64,000 nt of DNA from the NCBI RefSeq assembly GCF_002797555.1, contig NZ_PGFA01000001.1, positions 620,001 to 684,000 of the forward strand, read 5' to 3'. Positions 43,376 through 51,699 of the stretch are shown here, in pieces. The position numbers were made by a program, and so were the translations under genes. Below the pieces are notes generated by a model. The model made no database searches, was not told where the DNA came from, and saw nothing but the letters and a program-made list of their open reading frames with translations. Each line of letters starts with the position of its first letter. The stretch's first letter is position 1. The stretch comes from Hymenobacter chitinivorans DSM 11115 (GTDB taxonomy: Bacteria > Bacteroidota > Bacteroidia > Cytophagales > Hymenobacteraceae).

Positions 43376-44407
43376 TTACTGCTTCATGAACGAGCGGGTA
43401 GCAGTGCCCCCGTTGGTCGTGAAGCGGATGGTGTATACACCGGCCTTCAGCGAGGATACGTCCAGGGTGAGGTCTTCCTGGGTGGCTTTAGCCTGCTGTA
43501 CGCGCTGGCCCAGGACGTTGAATACTTCAACTGCAGCACCTACGCCTTCCTTGCCCATGCGCAACGTTACGCGGTTGGTAGCAGGGTTGGGGAATACGCT
43601 CAGAGCGTTCTGCAGAGCCTTGTTGTTGGTCGACAGGGTCGTGGTGCCGGTAGCCAGGGCGAAGTCGTCAATCGACAACAGGGCGTCGGAGCCGCTGTCG
43701 TCATTGTCGCGCCAGCGGATCCACAGGTTGCCGTTGTTGGGCCAGTTGATGCCGGTCAGCGTAGCGCTGATGAAGCGGGAGTTCTCGGGCGCGTTACCGT
43801 CCTGCAGAGAGGCCGTGGTGGAGGCGGTGGTGATTTCGGTGATGTCGAAGCTTGGCACAGCAACCCAGGTAGCAGTGGTACCGCTGTTGAGGTTGGTAGC
43901 GTCGAGGCTGTATTCGAATACGGCTTTCTCGTTGACGGTAGCGCTGGTACCCGTGCGCCACTGCTCGTTGCGAGCCGTCATGGTCACGCGGGTGATAGCA
44001 GCGCCGCTCTTGTTGACGAATGCGGCGCCGAAAGCGGGTACCGTGCTGCCCGAACCCAGGGTCCCCAGAGCCCGGTCGAAGTCATTAGCGGCACCCTGAG
44101 CGAAACCAGCGTTGTAGGTAGCACCCGACAGCGTAGACGCATCCGTGAGGACAACGGGCGTAATAGTTTCGTTTACTACAGTAGTAGCCGTAGTGCTGGG
44201 GCGAGCGTAGCGCAGGCCGGTCCAGCCGTCGGGGTAGTTCGTCCCCGTGGGCAGCATGATGTCAAAATCCTGACGGTAGACGATAGCGCCCCCGGTGATG
44301 TTGATCGGAGTGGTGGTCTGAGCCTGGGCGGCCAGCGAGAAACCCAGCAGCATAGCGGCCACGGGCAGGCTGCGCAGGCGGGCAATGGAAGGAGTAAAGA
44401 GTGCCAC
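43376..44407 (-). CDS. Secreted protein with T9SS C-terminal sorting domain
   Basis: 343 residues, GTG start at 44407 giving a signal peptide (residues ~14-29: LPVAAMLLGFSLAAQAQ). The middle is a beta-sandwich region with no catalytic motif I can name. The C-terminal ~75 residues match the type A sorting domain: LSVFPNPATNRVTLRMGK, VEVFNVLGQRVQQ, LDVSSLKAGVYTIRF, ending in a lysine-rich tail. The protein is thus exported by the type IX secretion system and attached outside or released. Confidence 0.9.
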   Translation of the reverse strand: MALFTPSIARLRSLPVAAMLLGFSLAAQAQTTTPINITGGAIVYRQDFDIMLPTGTNYPDGWTGLRYARPSTTATTVVNETITPVVLTDASTLSGATYNAGFAQGAANDFDRALGTLGSGSTVPAFGAAFVNKSGAAITRVTMTARNEQWRTGTSATVNEKAVFEYSLDATNLNSGTTATWVAVPSFDITEITTASTTASLQDGNAPENSRFISATLTGINWPNNGNLWIRWRDNDDSGSDALLSIDDFALATGTTTLSTNNKALQNALSVFPNPATNRVTLRMGKEGVGAAVEVFNVLGQRVQQAKATQEDLTLDVSSLKAGVYTIRFTTNGGTATRSFMKQ

Positions 44408-44721
44408 GATAGTCAGTTGGAAAAGGTGAAACGTTAAGAGAGGTGAAAAAAGAGGAGGTAGTTACGGCGCTGTGTACGCGAAATTCGCTGACAAGGTAAG
44501 CAAAGCTGTTCTGCCAAAAAATCGGGTACGGGCGGGTTGAATCCTAAAACTAAGTGAATACTGGCCAACCCCCAAATTTTGTGCGTTTTGCCGCTGTGTT
44601 ACCATTACGTTACCAGTAACGAAGCAGGCCATGCCCGGTCTGCCGGCAATAAGCAGCAGGGCCGTTGCCAGGCCGGCGGACTAGTTGCGGAAGCGGGAAT
44701 GGGGAAACAGTCAAGATGGCG

Positions 44722-44729
44722 TACTTTTG
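44722..44729 (+). promoter_or_regulatory. Promoter -7 box of mltG
   Basis: TACTTTTG, an exact TAnnTTTG match, 88 bp before the mltG start. The rest of the ~410-bp gap 44408-44817 holds no gene I can support. Confidence 0.65.
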
Positions 44730-44817
44730 ACCTGAAAAACTCCGCCCCGCCTTCCAACAGCGCCGGGCCGGAGCTAACCGCTTCGTTTCAGTACCCTGAC
44801 TCCGTCTTTCGTTTGCA

Positions 44818-45891
44818 ATGACCAAACCCCGCATTGATTACAAAGCCAACGCGCTCCGCCGCCGCAACCGTTTCGCCTACACGGTAGGGGTGCTGGGCAT
44901 CATCTTTATTACGTTTTTCTACTACTTCTACCAGATTTTCGTCACGCCCAACGTCGAGACGAAAGGGCGGCCAACCTACGTGCTGGTGCGCCGCGGCCAA
45001 ACGGCCAAGGCCGTGCTCGACTCTATCGACCGGACCGGCGTAATCGTAGATAAACTCTCGCTGCACTTTGTGGCCCGGCTCATGAAGTACGACAAGCTGG
45101 TGAAGCCCGGCCGCTACGAAATCAAGGACGGCTACACAAATCGCCAGCTGATTTCGGACCTGCGGGCCGGCCGGCAGTCGCCGCTGAAGCTCACGTTTCA
45201 GAACATTCGCCTGCGCCGGGACCTGGCCCAGAAGCTGAGCACCGCCATTGATGCCCGGCCCCACCAGTTCGACTCCCTGCTCAGCAGCCCGACCTACACC
45301 AAAAGCCTGGGCTTCGACACGACCAATATCATCGGCATGTTCATCCCGAACACTTACGAGCTGTACTGGAATTCCTCGGCCGATAACCTCATGCAGCGCA
45401 TGAAAAAGGAGTACGAGAAGTTCTGGACCCCGGCCCGGGATGCCAAGCGCAAAAAGCTGGGCCTGACGCGCGAGCAGGTCAGCACCCTGGCCAGCATCGT
45501 GGAGGCCGAGCAGCAGCAGCACGCCGACGAGCGGCCCCGGGTGGCGGGTGTGTACCTCAACCGCCTCAAGCGCAACATGAAGCTGCAGGCCGACCCCACG
45601 GTAGTGTACGCTAACAACGACTTCACCATCAAACGGGTGCTGAACGTGCATTTGCAGAAGGATTCGCCCTACAACACCTACAAGTACGCCGGCCTGCCGC
45701 CCGGCCCCATCAACCTGCCCAGCATTGCCAGCATCGACGCCGTGCTGAACCCCGAGGAGCACAACTACCTCTACTTCTGCGCCAAGGAGGACTTCAGCGG
45801 CTACCACGCCTTTGCTACCAACGAGGCCGGCCACTTGGTCAATGCCCGCCGCTACCAGGCCGCCCTGAGCCGCGCCGGCATTATGAAGTAA
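44818..45891 (+). CDS. mltG: Endolytic murein transglycosylase MltG
   Basis: 357 residues. It cleaves nascent peptidoglycan to end glycan strands. N-terminal membrane helix (YTVGVLGIIFITFFYYFYQIF), a LysM-like segment, then the YceG catalytic region: LASIVEAEQQQHADERPRVAGVYLNRL contains the catalytic Glu, followed by LQADPTVVYA and YNTYKYAGLPPGPINLPS. Normal length. The gene has its own TAnnTTTG promoter and a repeat-filled gap downstream. Confidence 0.95.
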   Translation: MTKPRIDYKANALRRRNRFAYTVGVLGIIFITFFYYFYQIFVTPNVETKGRPTYVLVRRGQTAKAVLDSIDRTGVIVDKLSLHFVARLMKYDKLVKPGRYEIKDGYTNRQLISDLRAGRQSPLKLTFQNIRLRRDLAQKLSTAIDARPHQFDSLLSSPTYTKSLGFDTTNIIGMFIPNTYELYWNSSADNLMQRMKKEYEKFWTPARDAKRKKLGLTREQVSTLASIVEAEQQQHADERPRVAGVYLNRLKRNMKLQADPTVVYANNDFTIKRVLNVHLQKDSPYNTYKYAGLPPGPINLPSIASIDAVLNPEEHNYLYFCAKEDFSGYHAFATNEAGHLVNARRYQAALSRAGIMK

Positions 45892-45894
45892 GGT

Positions 45895-46005
45895 GTAGTG
45901 TGCTCAGGGCTGATGTGGTTGAATAGGCTAATCATACGTACCTGCACATTTACCACATCTAAACATTAGCACCTCAGCACATTCCGCACATTAGCACATT
46001 AGAAA
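45895..46005. repeat. Octamer-type ACATTAGCAC repeats with inverse arm
   Basis: Repeats of ACATT/AGCAC type (CACATTTACCACATCTAAACATTAGCACC) run up to the thioesterase start at 46007. The upstream part contains their partial complement (GTGTGCTCAGGGCTGATGTGG). It fills nearly the whole 115-bp gap. Confidence 0.6.
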
Positions 46006-46006
46006 T

Positions 46007-46522
46007 ATGTACTCTTCCGACACCCAAATTCGTGTGCGTTACGCCGAAACCGACCAGATGGGCTACGTGTACCACGGCAACTACGCGGCGTACTTTGAAG
46101 TAGCCCGCACCGAGGCCTTCCGGCAGCTCGGCATCCGCTATAAGGACTTAGAAGCCGACGGGGTGGGCATGCCGGTGGGGGAGATACGCACCCGCTTCCG
46201 GCGCCCGGCCCGCTACGATGACCTGCTCACGGTGCGCCTGCTGCTCAAGCAGCCCGCCGAAGGCTCCCGGGTGTTGTTCGAGTACGAAATCTACAACGAG
46301 GCCCAGGAACTGCTCACCGAGGGCCACACGTTGATGGTATTCGTAAGCACGGCCACCGGCCGCCCCGTCCCGATTCCGGCCGAAATCCAGAACAAACTGG
46401 CCCCGTACTTCTCGGATGACGAGCTGACCGGCCCCATTACCCCGGCCACGCAGAAATTGCCTGCCGAAGCCCCGGCCGCCGCCGCTTTCGTGCCGAATAA
46501 ACCCACCAAGCCCACCGAGTAA
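46007..46522 (+). CDS. YbgC/4-hydroxybenzoyl-CoA thioesterase-type protein
   Basis: 171 residues. A hot-dog fold thioesterase with catalytic Asp in VRYAETDQMGYVYHGNYAAYFEVARTEAF (signature DQMGYVYHGNY). It is followed by LGIRYKDLEADGVGMPV and EYEIYNEAQELLTEGHTLMVFV. The last ~25 residues are a Pro/Ala-rich tail. It hydrolyses acyl-CoA thioesters; substrate unclear. It is two bases from the YihY gene start. Confidence 0.88.
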   Translation: MYSSDTQIRVRYAETDQMGYVYHGNYAAYFEVARTEAFRQLGIRYKDLEADGVGMPVGEIRTRFRRPARYDDLLTVRLLLKQPAEGSRVLFEYEIYNEAQELLTEGHTLMVFVSTATGRPVPIPAEIQNKLAPYFSDDELTGPITPATQKLPAEAPAAAAFVPNKPTKPTE

Positions 46523-46523
46523 G

Positions 46524-47471
46524 ATGGCAATGCGCCTGCCCGTTCGCCGCTACCACCTGCCCGACGTGCGCCGCCGGCGTTCTTACCGCAAGTTTATCGT
46601 GTGGCTCAAGCAGCTGCACATTTCCCACGGCCGGGCCTCGGTCTACGACGTGGTGGACCGCATGATTCAGGAGCTCAAGCTCGACAGTATCAGCAAGCGG
46701 GCTTCCTACATGGCCTTCAACCTGACGGTGGCCCTGTTTCCGACCATTATCTTCCTCTTCACGCTGATTCCCTACATTCCGGTCCCCAACCTGAACGTGG
46801 ATATCCTGCAGTTTCTGGGCGACATAATCCCGCGGGAAATGTACGTGGCCGTGTCGGGCACCATCGAGGACATCGTCAACATTCCGCACGGCGGCTTGCT
46901 ATCCTTCGGTTTTGCCGCGGCCCTGGTGCTCAGCTCCAACGGCATCATGGCCCTGCTCGACGCGTTTGAGAAGAAATACCCCTCGTTTAAGCGCCGCACC
47001 TACCTGCGCAAGCGGGTCATTGCCACGCTGCTCACCGTGGTGCTGTCGGCGGTGCTGCTGCTGGCCATCGTGGGTATTTTCTTCGGCACCTACATCATCG
47101 ACGCGCTGGTGTTCCACGAAATTGTGCCCGAGCAGTTTACCAATCAGCTGATTTCCATCCTGAAGTACGGTTCGGTGGTCGGCCTGTTTTTGCTCACCAC
47201 CTGCCTGGTGTACTACTACGTGCCACCCATTCACGACAAGTGGCCCTTCCTGTCGGCCGGGGCCGTGGTAGCCACCCTGCTGATTTTTCTGGTGTCCTTC
47301 CTGTTCATTCTCTACGTCAAGATCTTCGACAGCTACAACCACTTCTACGGCTCCATTGGCACGCTGGTCGGCTTCATGGTCTGGCTCGACTTCGTGTGCA
47401 TGACCCTGATTCTAGGCTTCGAAATCAACGTCAGCATCGATGCCGTGACCGGGCGCCTGAAAAATCGGTAA
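46524..47471 (+). CDS. YihY/BrkB family inner-membrane protein
   Basis: 315 residues. Six hydrophobic helices (e.g. LTVALFPTIIFLFTLIPYI, FGFAAALVLSSNGIMALL, VIATLLTVVLSAVLLLAIVG, YGSVVGLFLLTTCLVYYYVPP). The YihY signature SKRASYMAFNLTVALFPTI and YGSIGTLVGFMVWLDFV is present. The family was once linked to RNase BN in error; its true role is not settled. It follows the thioesterase gene without a gap. Confidence 0.88.
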   Translation: MAMRLPVRRYHLPDVRRRRSYRKFIVWLKQLHISHGRASVYDVVDRMIQELKLDSISKRASYMAFNLTVALFPTIIFLFTLIPYIPVPNLNVDILQFLGDIIPREMYVAVSGTIEDIVNIPHGGLLSFGFAAALVLSSNGIMALLDAFEKKYPSFKRRTYLRKRVIATLLTVVLSAVLLLAIVGIFFGTYIIDALVFHEIVPEQFTNQLISILKYGSVVGLFLLTTCLVYYYVPPIHDKWPFLSAGAVVATLLIFLVSFLFILYVKIFDSYNHFYGSIGTLVGFMVWLDFVCMTLILGFEINVSIDAVTGRLKNR

Positions 47472-47619
47472 GCCCTTCAGTGCGAATCAGGTAGCGGATT
47501 CTGGGGTTTAAGGCAGGGAAAAAAGAGTACTACTGGGGCGAAAAAAATGCGCTGCGGGTATTGCAATCAAACAAAGGCCTATTACTTTTGCCATCCCAAA
47601 CCATTCAACGAATACCTAC

Positions 47620-47706
47620 AGAGAGGTGGCAGAGTGGTCGAATGCGACGGATTCGAAATCCGTTATACCGGCAACGGTATCGGGGGTTCGAATCCCCCCC
47701 TCTCTG
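47620..47706 (+). tRNA. tRNA-Ser (anticodon CGA)
   Basis: 87 nt. Acceptor stem AGAGAGG/CCTCTCT, a long variable arm (TACCGGCAACGGTA), anticodon CGA in GGATTCGAAATCC, and a TTCGAAT T-loop. Decodes UCG. Confidence 0.95.
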
Positions 47707-47773
47707 CATTTTCAGCAACGGCTTCAGCAGTGAAGCCGTTCTTTTTACCACAATACTCGTACTTACCACACCT

Positions 47774-47858
47774 AGAGAGCTGGCAGAGTGGTCGATTGCG
47801 GCGGTCTTGAAAACCGTTGAGGGTTAAACCTCCGGGGGTTCGAATCCCTCGCTCTCTA
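47774..47858 (+). tRNA. tRNA-Ser (anticodon TGA)
   Basis: 85 nt. Acceptor stem AGAGAGC/GCTCTCT, anticodon TGA in GGTCTTGAAAACC, a long variable arm and a TTCGAAT loop. Decodes UCA and related serine codons. It is 67 bp from the other tRNA-Ser. Confidence 0.95.
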
Positions 47859-47864
47859 CAGTAG

Positions 47865-47900
47865 AAAGCCCCGTTTGCACTGCGCAAACGGGGCTTTTTT
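47865..47900 (+). terminator. Intrinsic terminator after the tRNA pair
   Basis: AAAGCCCCGTTTGC pairs with GCAAACGGGGCTTTTTT, 7 bp from the end of the second tRNA, so the two tRNAs are probably one transcript. Confidence 0.85.
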
Positions 47901-48007
47901 GCTTTTATACTAAAGCATCTTGCCGAGAGGGGAAATTCCAACCCCGCTGCTGCCGTCGGTATAACACCGCGGGTAGTGGGGCAATCGGTAAAACCAGATT
48001 CTTTACC

Positions 48008-48043
48008 TAAAAGCCCGCTTTCATGGCTGAAAACGGGCTTTTA
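48008..48043 (-). terminator. Intrinsic terminator at the end of the paa cluster
   Basis: TAAAAGCCCG and CGGGCTTTTA, continued by TTTCA/TGAAA with one mismatch, form a stem 20 bp past the stop of the hydratase gene on the minus strand. Confidence 0.8.
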
Positions 48044-48063
48044 GGTATGCGCTCAAGTTTAGC

Positions 48064-48840
48064 TTACCGGCTCTTGAACTGGCTGATGGCCGCGCGGGTG
48101 AAGTCGGATAACACTAGGCGGCCACTGATGGCGGCGCGCTGAACCAGCAGCGTATCCCAGTGCTCGGTGCCCTGCCAAAATACTTGCTTGAGGTCGGCCA
48201 GGGCTGCGGGGTTATAGCGGGCCAGCTTTTCGGCAAACGCCTGCACGGCTACGTCCAGCTCGGTGGCGGTGGGCAGCACTTCGGCGTAGAGGCCCCGGCC
48301 GTGGGCCCACTCGGCCGAGCGGAACTCTGCGGCATCGAGGGCCAGCTGGGCGTAGGCCGCCTGCCCGATTTTGCGCTCCACGGCCGGACCTACTACAAAC
48401 GGGCCAATACCGACCACCAGTTCGCTGAGCTTCACGGCGGCTTGCGCGGTAGCAAAACAGTAATCCGTAGAGGCCGCGACACCCACACCGCCGCCAATGG
48501 CCTTACCTTGCACCCGGCCGATGATGATTTTGGGGCAGGTGCGGCAAGCATTAATCACCTTGGCAAAGCCGGAGAAAAACTCCAGACCCTGGGCTTCGTC
48601 CTGGATGGCAATCAGCTCGTCGAAGCTGGCGCCGGCGCAGAAGGTTTTTTCGCCCTCACTGCGCAGGATGATGACTTTTGTGTTCGGGTCTTGTCCCGTG
48701 GCGGTAATGGTGTTGGCCAGCTGAGTGAGTAGGGCGCCAGGCAGGGAGTTGTGGCTGGGATGGAAAAAGGAAACGGTGCTGATGCCGTGGGCGTCAGTGG
48801 TTACCTCGACTTTGCCGGCGGAAAGGGTATCGGTGGTCAT
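48064..48840 (-). CDS. Enoyl-CoA hydratase/isomerase family protein (phenylacetate pathway)
   Basis: 258 residues. Crotonase fold: TKVIILRSEGEKTFCAGASFDEL, the oxyanion region GKAIGGGVGVAASTDY and a catalytic Glu in LSELVVGIGPFVVG. The last block lacks the usual GAGG that follows in PaaF. It may be PaaF (2,3-dehydroadipyl-CoA hydratase) or PaaG (epoxide isomerase); the sequence does not settle which. It is the only crotonase in the cluster and the last gene, 95 bp from paaZ. Confidence 0.85.
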   Translation of the reverse strand: MTTDTLSAGKVEVTTDAHGISTVSFFHPSHNSLPGALLTQLANTITATGQDPNTKVIILRSEGEKTFCAGASFDELIAIQDEAQGLEFFSGFAKVINACRTCPKIIIGRVQGKAIGGGVGVAASTDYCFATAQAAVKLSELVVGIGPFVVGPAVERKIGQAAYAQLALDAAEFRSAEWAHGRGLYAEVLPTATELDVAVQAFAEKLARYNPAALADLKQVFWQGTEHWDTLLVQRAAISGRLVLSDFTRAAISQFKSR

Positions 48841-48851
48841 GCTTCTAATCG

Positions 48852-48935
48852 TTATTTCACGCAGTGTCTCGGGGTGAATAGAACGCGGGGTTTCGCAGTG
48901 TTCGGTTGAATGACACTGCGAAACCCTGCGTGAAA
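48852..48935. repeat. Nested inverted repeats between paaZ and the hydratase gene
   Basis: Outer arms TTTCACGCAG and CTGCGTGAAA enclose an inner perfect pair GGGTTTCGCAGTGT/ACACTGCGAAACCC with an 11-base loop. It fills almost the whole gap between the two paa genes. Confidence 0.75.
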
Positions 48936-50987
48936 CTATTCCTGGTTTTTCTTCTTGACCATAGTCAAAATAGTGGCTACGGCCACGGTTTCGCCGGTTT
49001 CGTCAGTTACATCCACCAGCCAGCGCACGATGCCTTTGGCTACGTCTTCGGCGTCACGCTTCTCCTGGCCGATTTTCTCCTTCACGGTTAGCTGCACGCC
49101 GATGGTCATGCCCGGGTACACGGGCTTGGTGAAGCGGCACTCGTCGAGGCCGTAATTCAGCAGCACCGGGCCTTTACGCGGGTCGACGAACATGCCGGCG
49201 GCCTTACTCAGGATGTAGTAGCCGTGGGCCACGCGGCCGGTGAAGAGCGTGCCTTCCAGGGAAGTAGCGTCGACGTGGGCGTAGAAATTGTCGCCCGACA
49301 CCTGGGCAAAGCTGGTAATGTCGGCTTCCGTGACGGTGTGGCGGTGGGTGGTATACGTCTGCCCGATTTCCAGCTCCTCGAAGTAGTGCTGAAACGGGTG
49401 CTTGTCCTTCTCAATCTGCCGGGCCTTGGGCTGATACACTTCCGTAATGGCCGTAATCATGCTCGGGGAGCCCTGAATGGCCACGCGCTGCATGAAGTGC
49501 TCCACGCCGCGGATGCCGCCCATTTCCTGGCCGCCGCCGGCCCGGCCGGGGCCGCCGTGGATGAGCAGGGGCAGGGGGGAGCCGTGACCGGTGCTTTCCT
49601 TGGCTACTTCCTCGTTGAGCACCAAGATCCGGCCGTGGTGCGTGGCCGAGCCCAGCACGAATTCCTGGGCCGTGCGCGGGTCATTCGTGGCCACCGAGCA
49701 TACCAAGGAGCCTTTGCCCATGTTGGTGAGCGTTATGGCTTCGTCGATGTCCTTGTACGGCATGATGGTGCTCACGGGCCCAAACGCCTCTATTTCGTGG
49801 GTGTCGGTGAACTTGAACGGCTCGGGGTTGAGCAGCACGATGGGCGACATAAACGCGCCCACTTTGCAGTCGCCGCCGATAACGGCCACGTCGTCCAGGT
49901 TGCCATAGACGATGGGCGTGTTCTTGGCCAGGTGCTCGACCCGCTCCCGCACGCGCTGCATCTGCTCGCGGCCGGCCAGGGCGCCCATGCGCACGCCTTC
50001 AGCCAGCGGGTGCCCGATGGTGGTTTGGGCCAAGGCCTTACCCAGGGCAATCTGCACGTCCTCGACCAGGTTTTCGGGCACAATGATGCGGCGGATGGCC
50101 GTGCATTTCTGGCCCGCTTTCGACGTCATTTCCTTGCGGACTTCCTTGATGAACAAGTCAAATTCTACGGTGCCCGGCACGGCATCCTGACCCAGCACGG
50201 CGGCGTTGAGCGAGTCGGCTTCCATGGTGAAGGGTACGGCTTCGGCGAGAATCCGCGGGTGGCCTTTGAGCTTGCGGCCGGTTTCGGCCGAGCCGGTGAA
50301 GGTCACCACGTCCTGGTAGTTGACGTGGTCCAGGATGCCGTGGCCCGAGCCGACGACCAGCTGCAGGGCGCCTTCGGGTAGGATTTTGGAGGCAATGATT
50401 TCGCGCACCACGGCTTCGGTGAGGTAGGCCGAGGGCACGGCGGGCTTCACAATGGCGGGCATGCCGGCCAGCAGGTTTACCGCAATTTTCTCCAGCATTC
50501 CCCAGATGGGGAAGTTGTAAGCGTTGATATGCACGGCCACGCCTTCCTTGGGCACCAGGATGTGGTGGCCCATGAAGTTGCCGGCCTTCGACAGCGCAAT
50601 CGGGTCCGACTCGACGTAGAACGGCTTATCGGGGAATTTGCGGCGCAGCGAGGCGTTGGCAAACAGGTTGCCGATGCCGCCTTCGATGTCAATCCAGGAG
50701 TCGGCGCGGGTGGCCCCGCTGCGGTAGCTCAGGGTGTAGAAGTCTTCCTTTTTGCTGTCCAGGTGCAGGGCCAGGGCTTTGAGCATGCGGCCCCGCTCGT
50801 GGAAGGTCATCTTGCGCAGGGCCTTGTTGCCGGTGCGGCGGGCGTAGTCAAACATGCCCGCGTAGTCGAGACCTTCGCCGTTGGCAATGGCAATGACTTC
50901 GCCGGTGGAGGCGTCAAAGAGCTCGTGTTGCTCGCCCGAGCCGGCCGTCCAGCGGCCCAGCACGTAGTTTTCGAGGGTGGGAGTCAT
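48936..50987 (-). CDS. paaZ: Bifunctional PaaZ: oxepin-CoA hydrolase / semialdehyde dehydrogenase
   Basis: 683 residues from the ATG at 50987. The N-terminal aldehyde dehydrogenase domain (residues 1-520) has [22 protein letters not shown] patterns, [19 protein letters not shown] (Glu) and the catalytic Cys in [10 protein letters not shown]. The C-terminal MaoC hydratase domain (~530-683) has the motif [20 protein letters not shown] and [11 protein letters not shown]. It opens oxepin-CoA and oxidises the aldehyde formed. It follows paaY, with a REP palindrome between. Confidence 0.95.
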   Translation of the reverse strand: MTPTLENYVLGRWTAGSGEQHELFDASTGEVIAIANGEGLDYAGMFDYARRTGNKALRKMTFHERGRMLKALALHLDSKKEDFYTLSYRSGATRADSWIDIEGGIGNLFANASLRRKFPDKPFYVESDPIALSKAGNFMGHHILVPKEGVAVHINAYNFPIWGMLEKIAVNLLAGMPAIVKPAVPSAYLTEAVVREIIASKILPEGALQLVVGSGHGILDHVNYQDVVTFTGSAETGRKLKGHPRILAEAVPFTMEADSLNAAVLGQDAVPGTVEFDLFIKEVRKEMTSKAGQKCTAIRRIIVPENLVEDVQIALGKALAQTTIGHPLAEGVRMGALAGREQMQRVRERVEHLAKNTPIVYGNLDDVAVIGGDCKVGAFMSPIVLLNPEPFKFTDTHEIEAFGPVSTIMPYKDIDEAITLTNMGKGSLVCSVATNDPRTAQEFVLGSATHHGRILVLNEEVAKESTGHGSPLPLLIHGGPGRAGGGQEMGGIRGVEHFMQRVAIQGSPSMITAITEVYQPKARQIEKDKHPFQHYFEELEIGQTYTTHRHTVTEADITSFAQVSGDNFYAHVDATSLEGTLFTGRVAHGYYILSKAAGMFVDPRKGPVLLNYGLDECRFTKPVYPGMTIGVQLTVKEKIGQEKRDAEDVAKGIVRWLVDVTDETGETVAVATILTMVKKKNQE

Positions 50988-51017
50988 GGGTATATTGGGA
51001 GGAAAGGAAGGGTAGAA

Positions 51018-51101
51018 AGTAGCGCGAACTGTGTAGTTCGCGTGGTAGAACGACACTCGTTAATATGGCGCGGAGCACGCGAACTACACAGTTCGCGCTA
51101 C
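51018..51101. repeat. Third copy of the RAYT-linked palindrome, inside the paa operon
   Basis: Same architecture as 4925-5009. The arm is AGTAGCGCGAACTGTGTAGT, with T to G at one stem position. The right arm has the matching change (ACTACACAGT), so the stem stays paired. The loop differs more. It lies between the paaY stop and the paaZ start. Confidence 0.88.
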
Positions 51102-51105
51102 AAGG

Positions 51106-51699
51106 CTACTGCTTGCGCTCGGCCCAGGTCTGGTAGCTGGCTTGCTGCACGGCGCGGTCGGCGGGAACCTCGCGCAGGGGCTCACAGGGCTGGAGCGTGG
51201 CGTGCAAATCGGCGGGGAGCTGCATGTAGATGTGGGTGCCTTCGGTTTTCCAGCGCAGCATCTCGTCGCTCACCTGGCGGATAATCTTGTGCGGATTGCC
51301 GACAACCAAGCTGCGGGGCGGAATGATTTCGTCGGCCTTGATAAAGCTCAGGGCCCCGATGATGCACTCGTCACCGATGTCGACCCGGTCCATGAGCACG
51401 GCGTTCATGCCCACCAGCACGTTGCGGCCCACGGTAGCCCCGTGAATGATGGCGCCGTGGCCGATGTGGGCCATTTCCTTGAGCCGCGTCGTGGTGCCGG
51501 GAAACATGTGGACGGTGCAGTTTTCCTGCACGTTGCAGTTATCCTCGATGATAATCTGGCCCCAGTCGCCGCGAATAGCCGCACCCGGCCCGATATACAC
51601 ATTGCGGCCAATGATGACGTTGCCCGTCACGGCTGCCTGCGGGTGCACGAAGGCCGACTCGTGCACGACCGGCACCAAACCGTTGAAGGAGTAGATCAT
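51106..51699 (-). CDS. paaY: PaaY, hexapeptide-repeat thioesterase
   Basis: 197 residues from the ATG at 51699. Left-handed beta-helix repeats (HPQAAVTGNVIIGRNVYIGP and later GHGAIIHGATVGRNVLVG) with the metal-binding His residues of gamma-carbonic-anhydrase-like proteins. PaaY hydrolyses 2-hydroxycyclohepta-1,4,6-triene-1-formyl-CoA type dead ends and is a known thioesterase of this pathway. Its ATG overlaps the paaJ stop by four bases. Confidence 0.92.
   Translation of the reverse strand: MIYSFNGLVPVVHESAFVHPQAAVTGNVIIGRNVYIGPGAAIRGDWGQIIIEDNCNVQENCTVHMFPGTTTRLKEMAHIGHGAIIHGATVGRNVLVGMNAVLMDRVDIGDECIIGALSFIKADEIIPPRSLVVGNPHKIIRQVSDEMLRWKTEGTHIYMQLPADLHATLQPCEPLREVPADRAVQQASYQTWAERKQ

Noticed and set aside
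47663..47941. A 92-residue minus-strand frame over the tRNA-Ser genes
   Set aside because: It is antisense to two clear tRNAs and their terminator.
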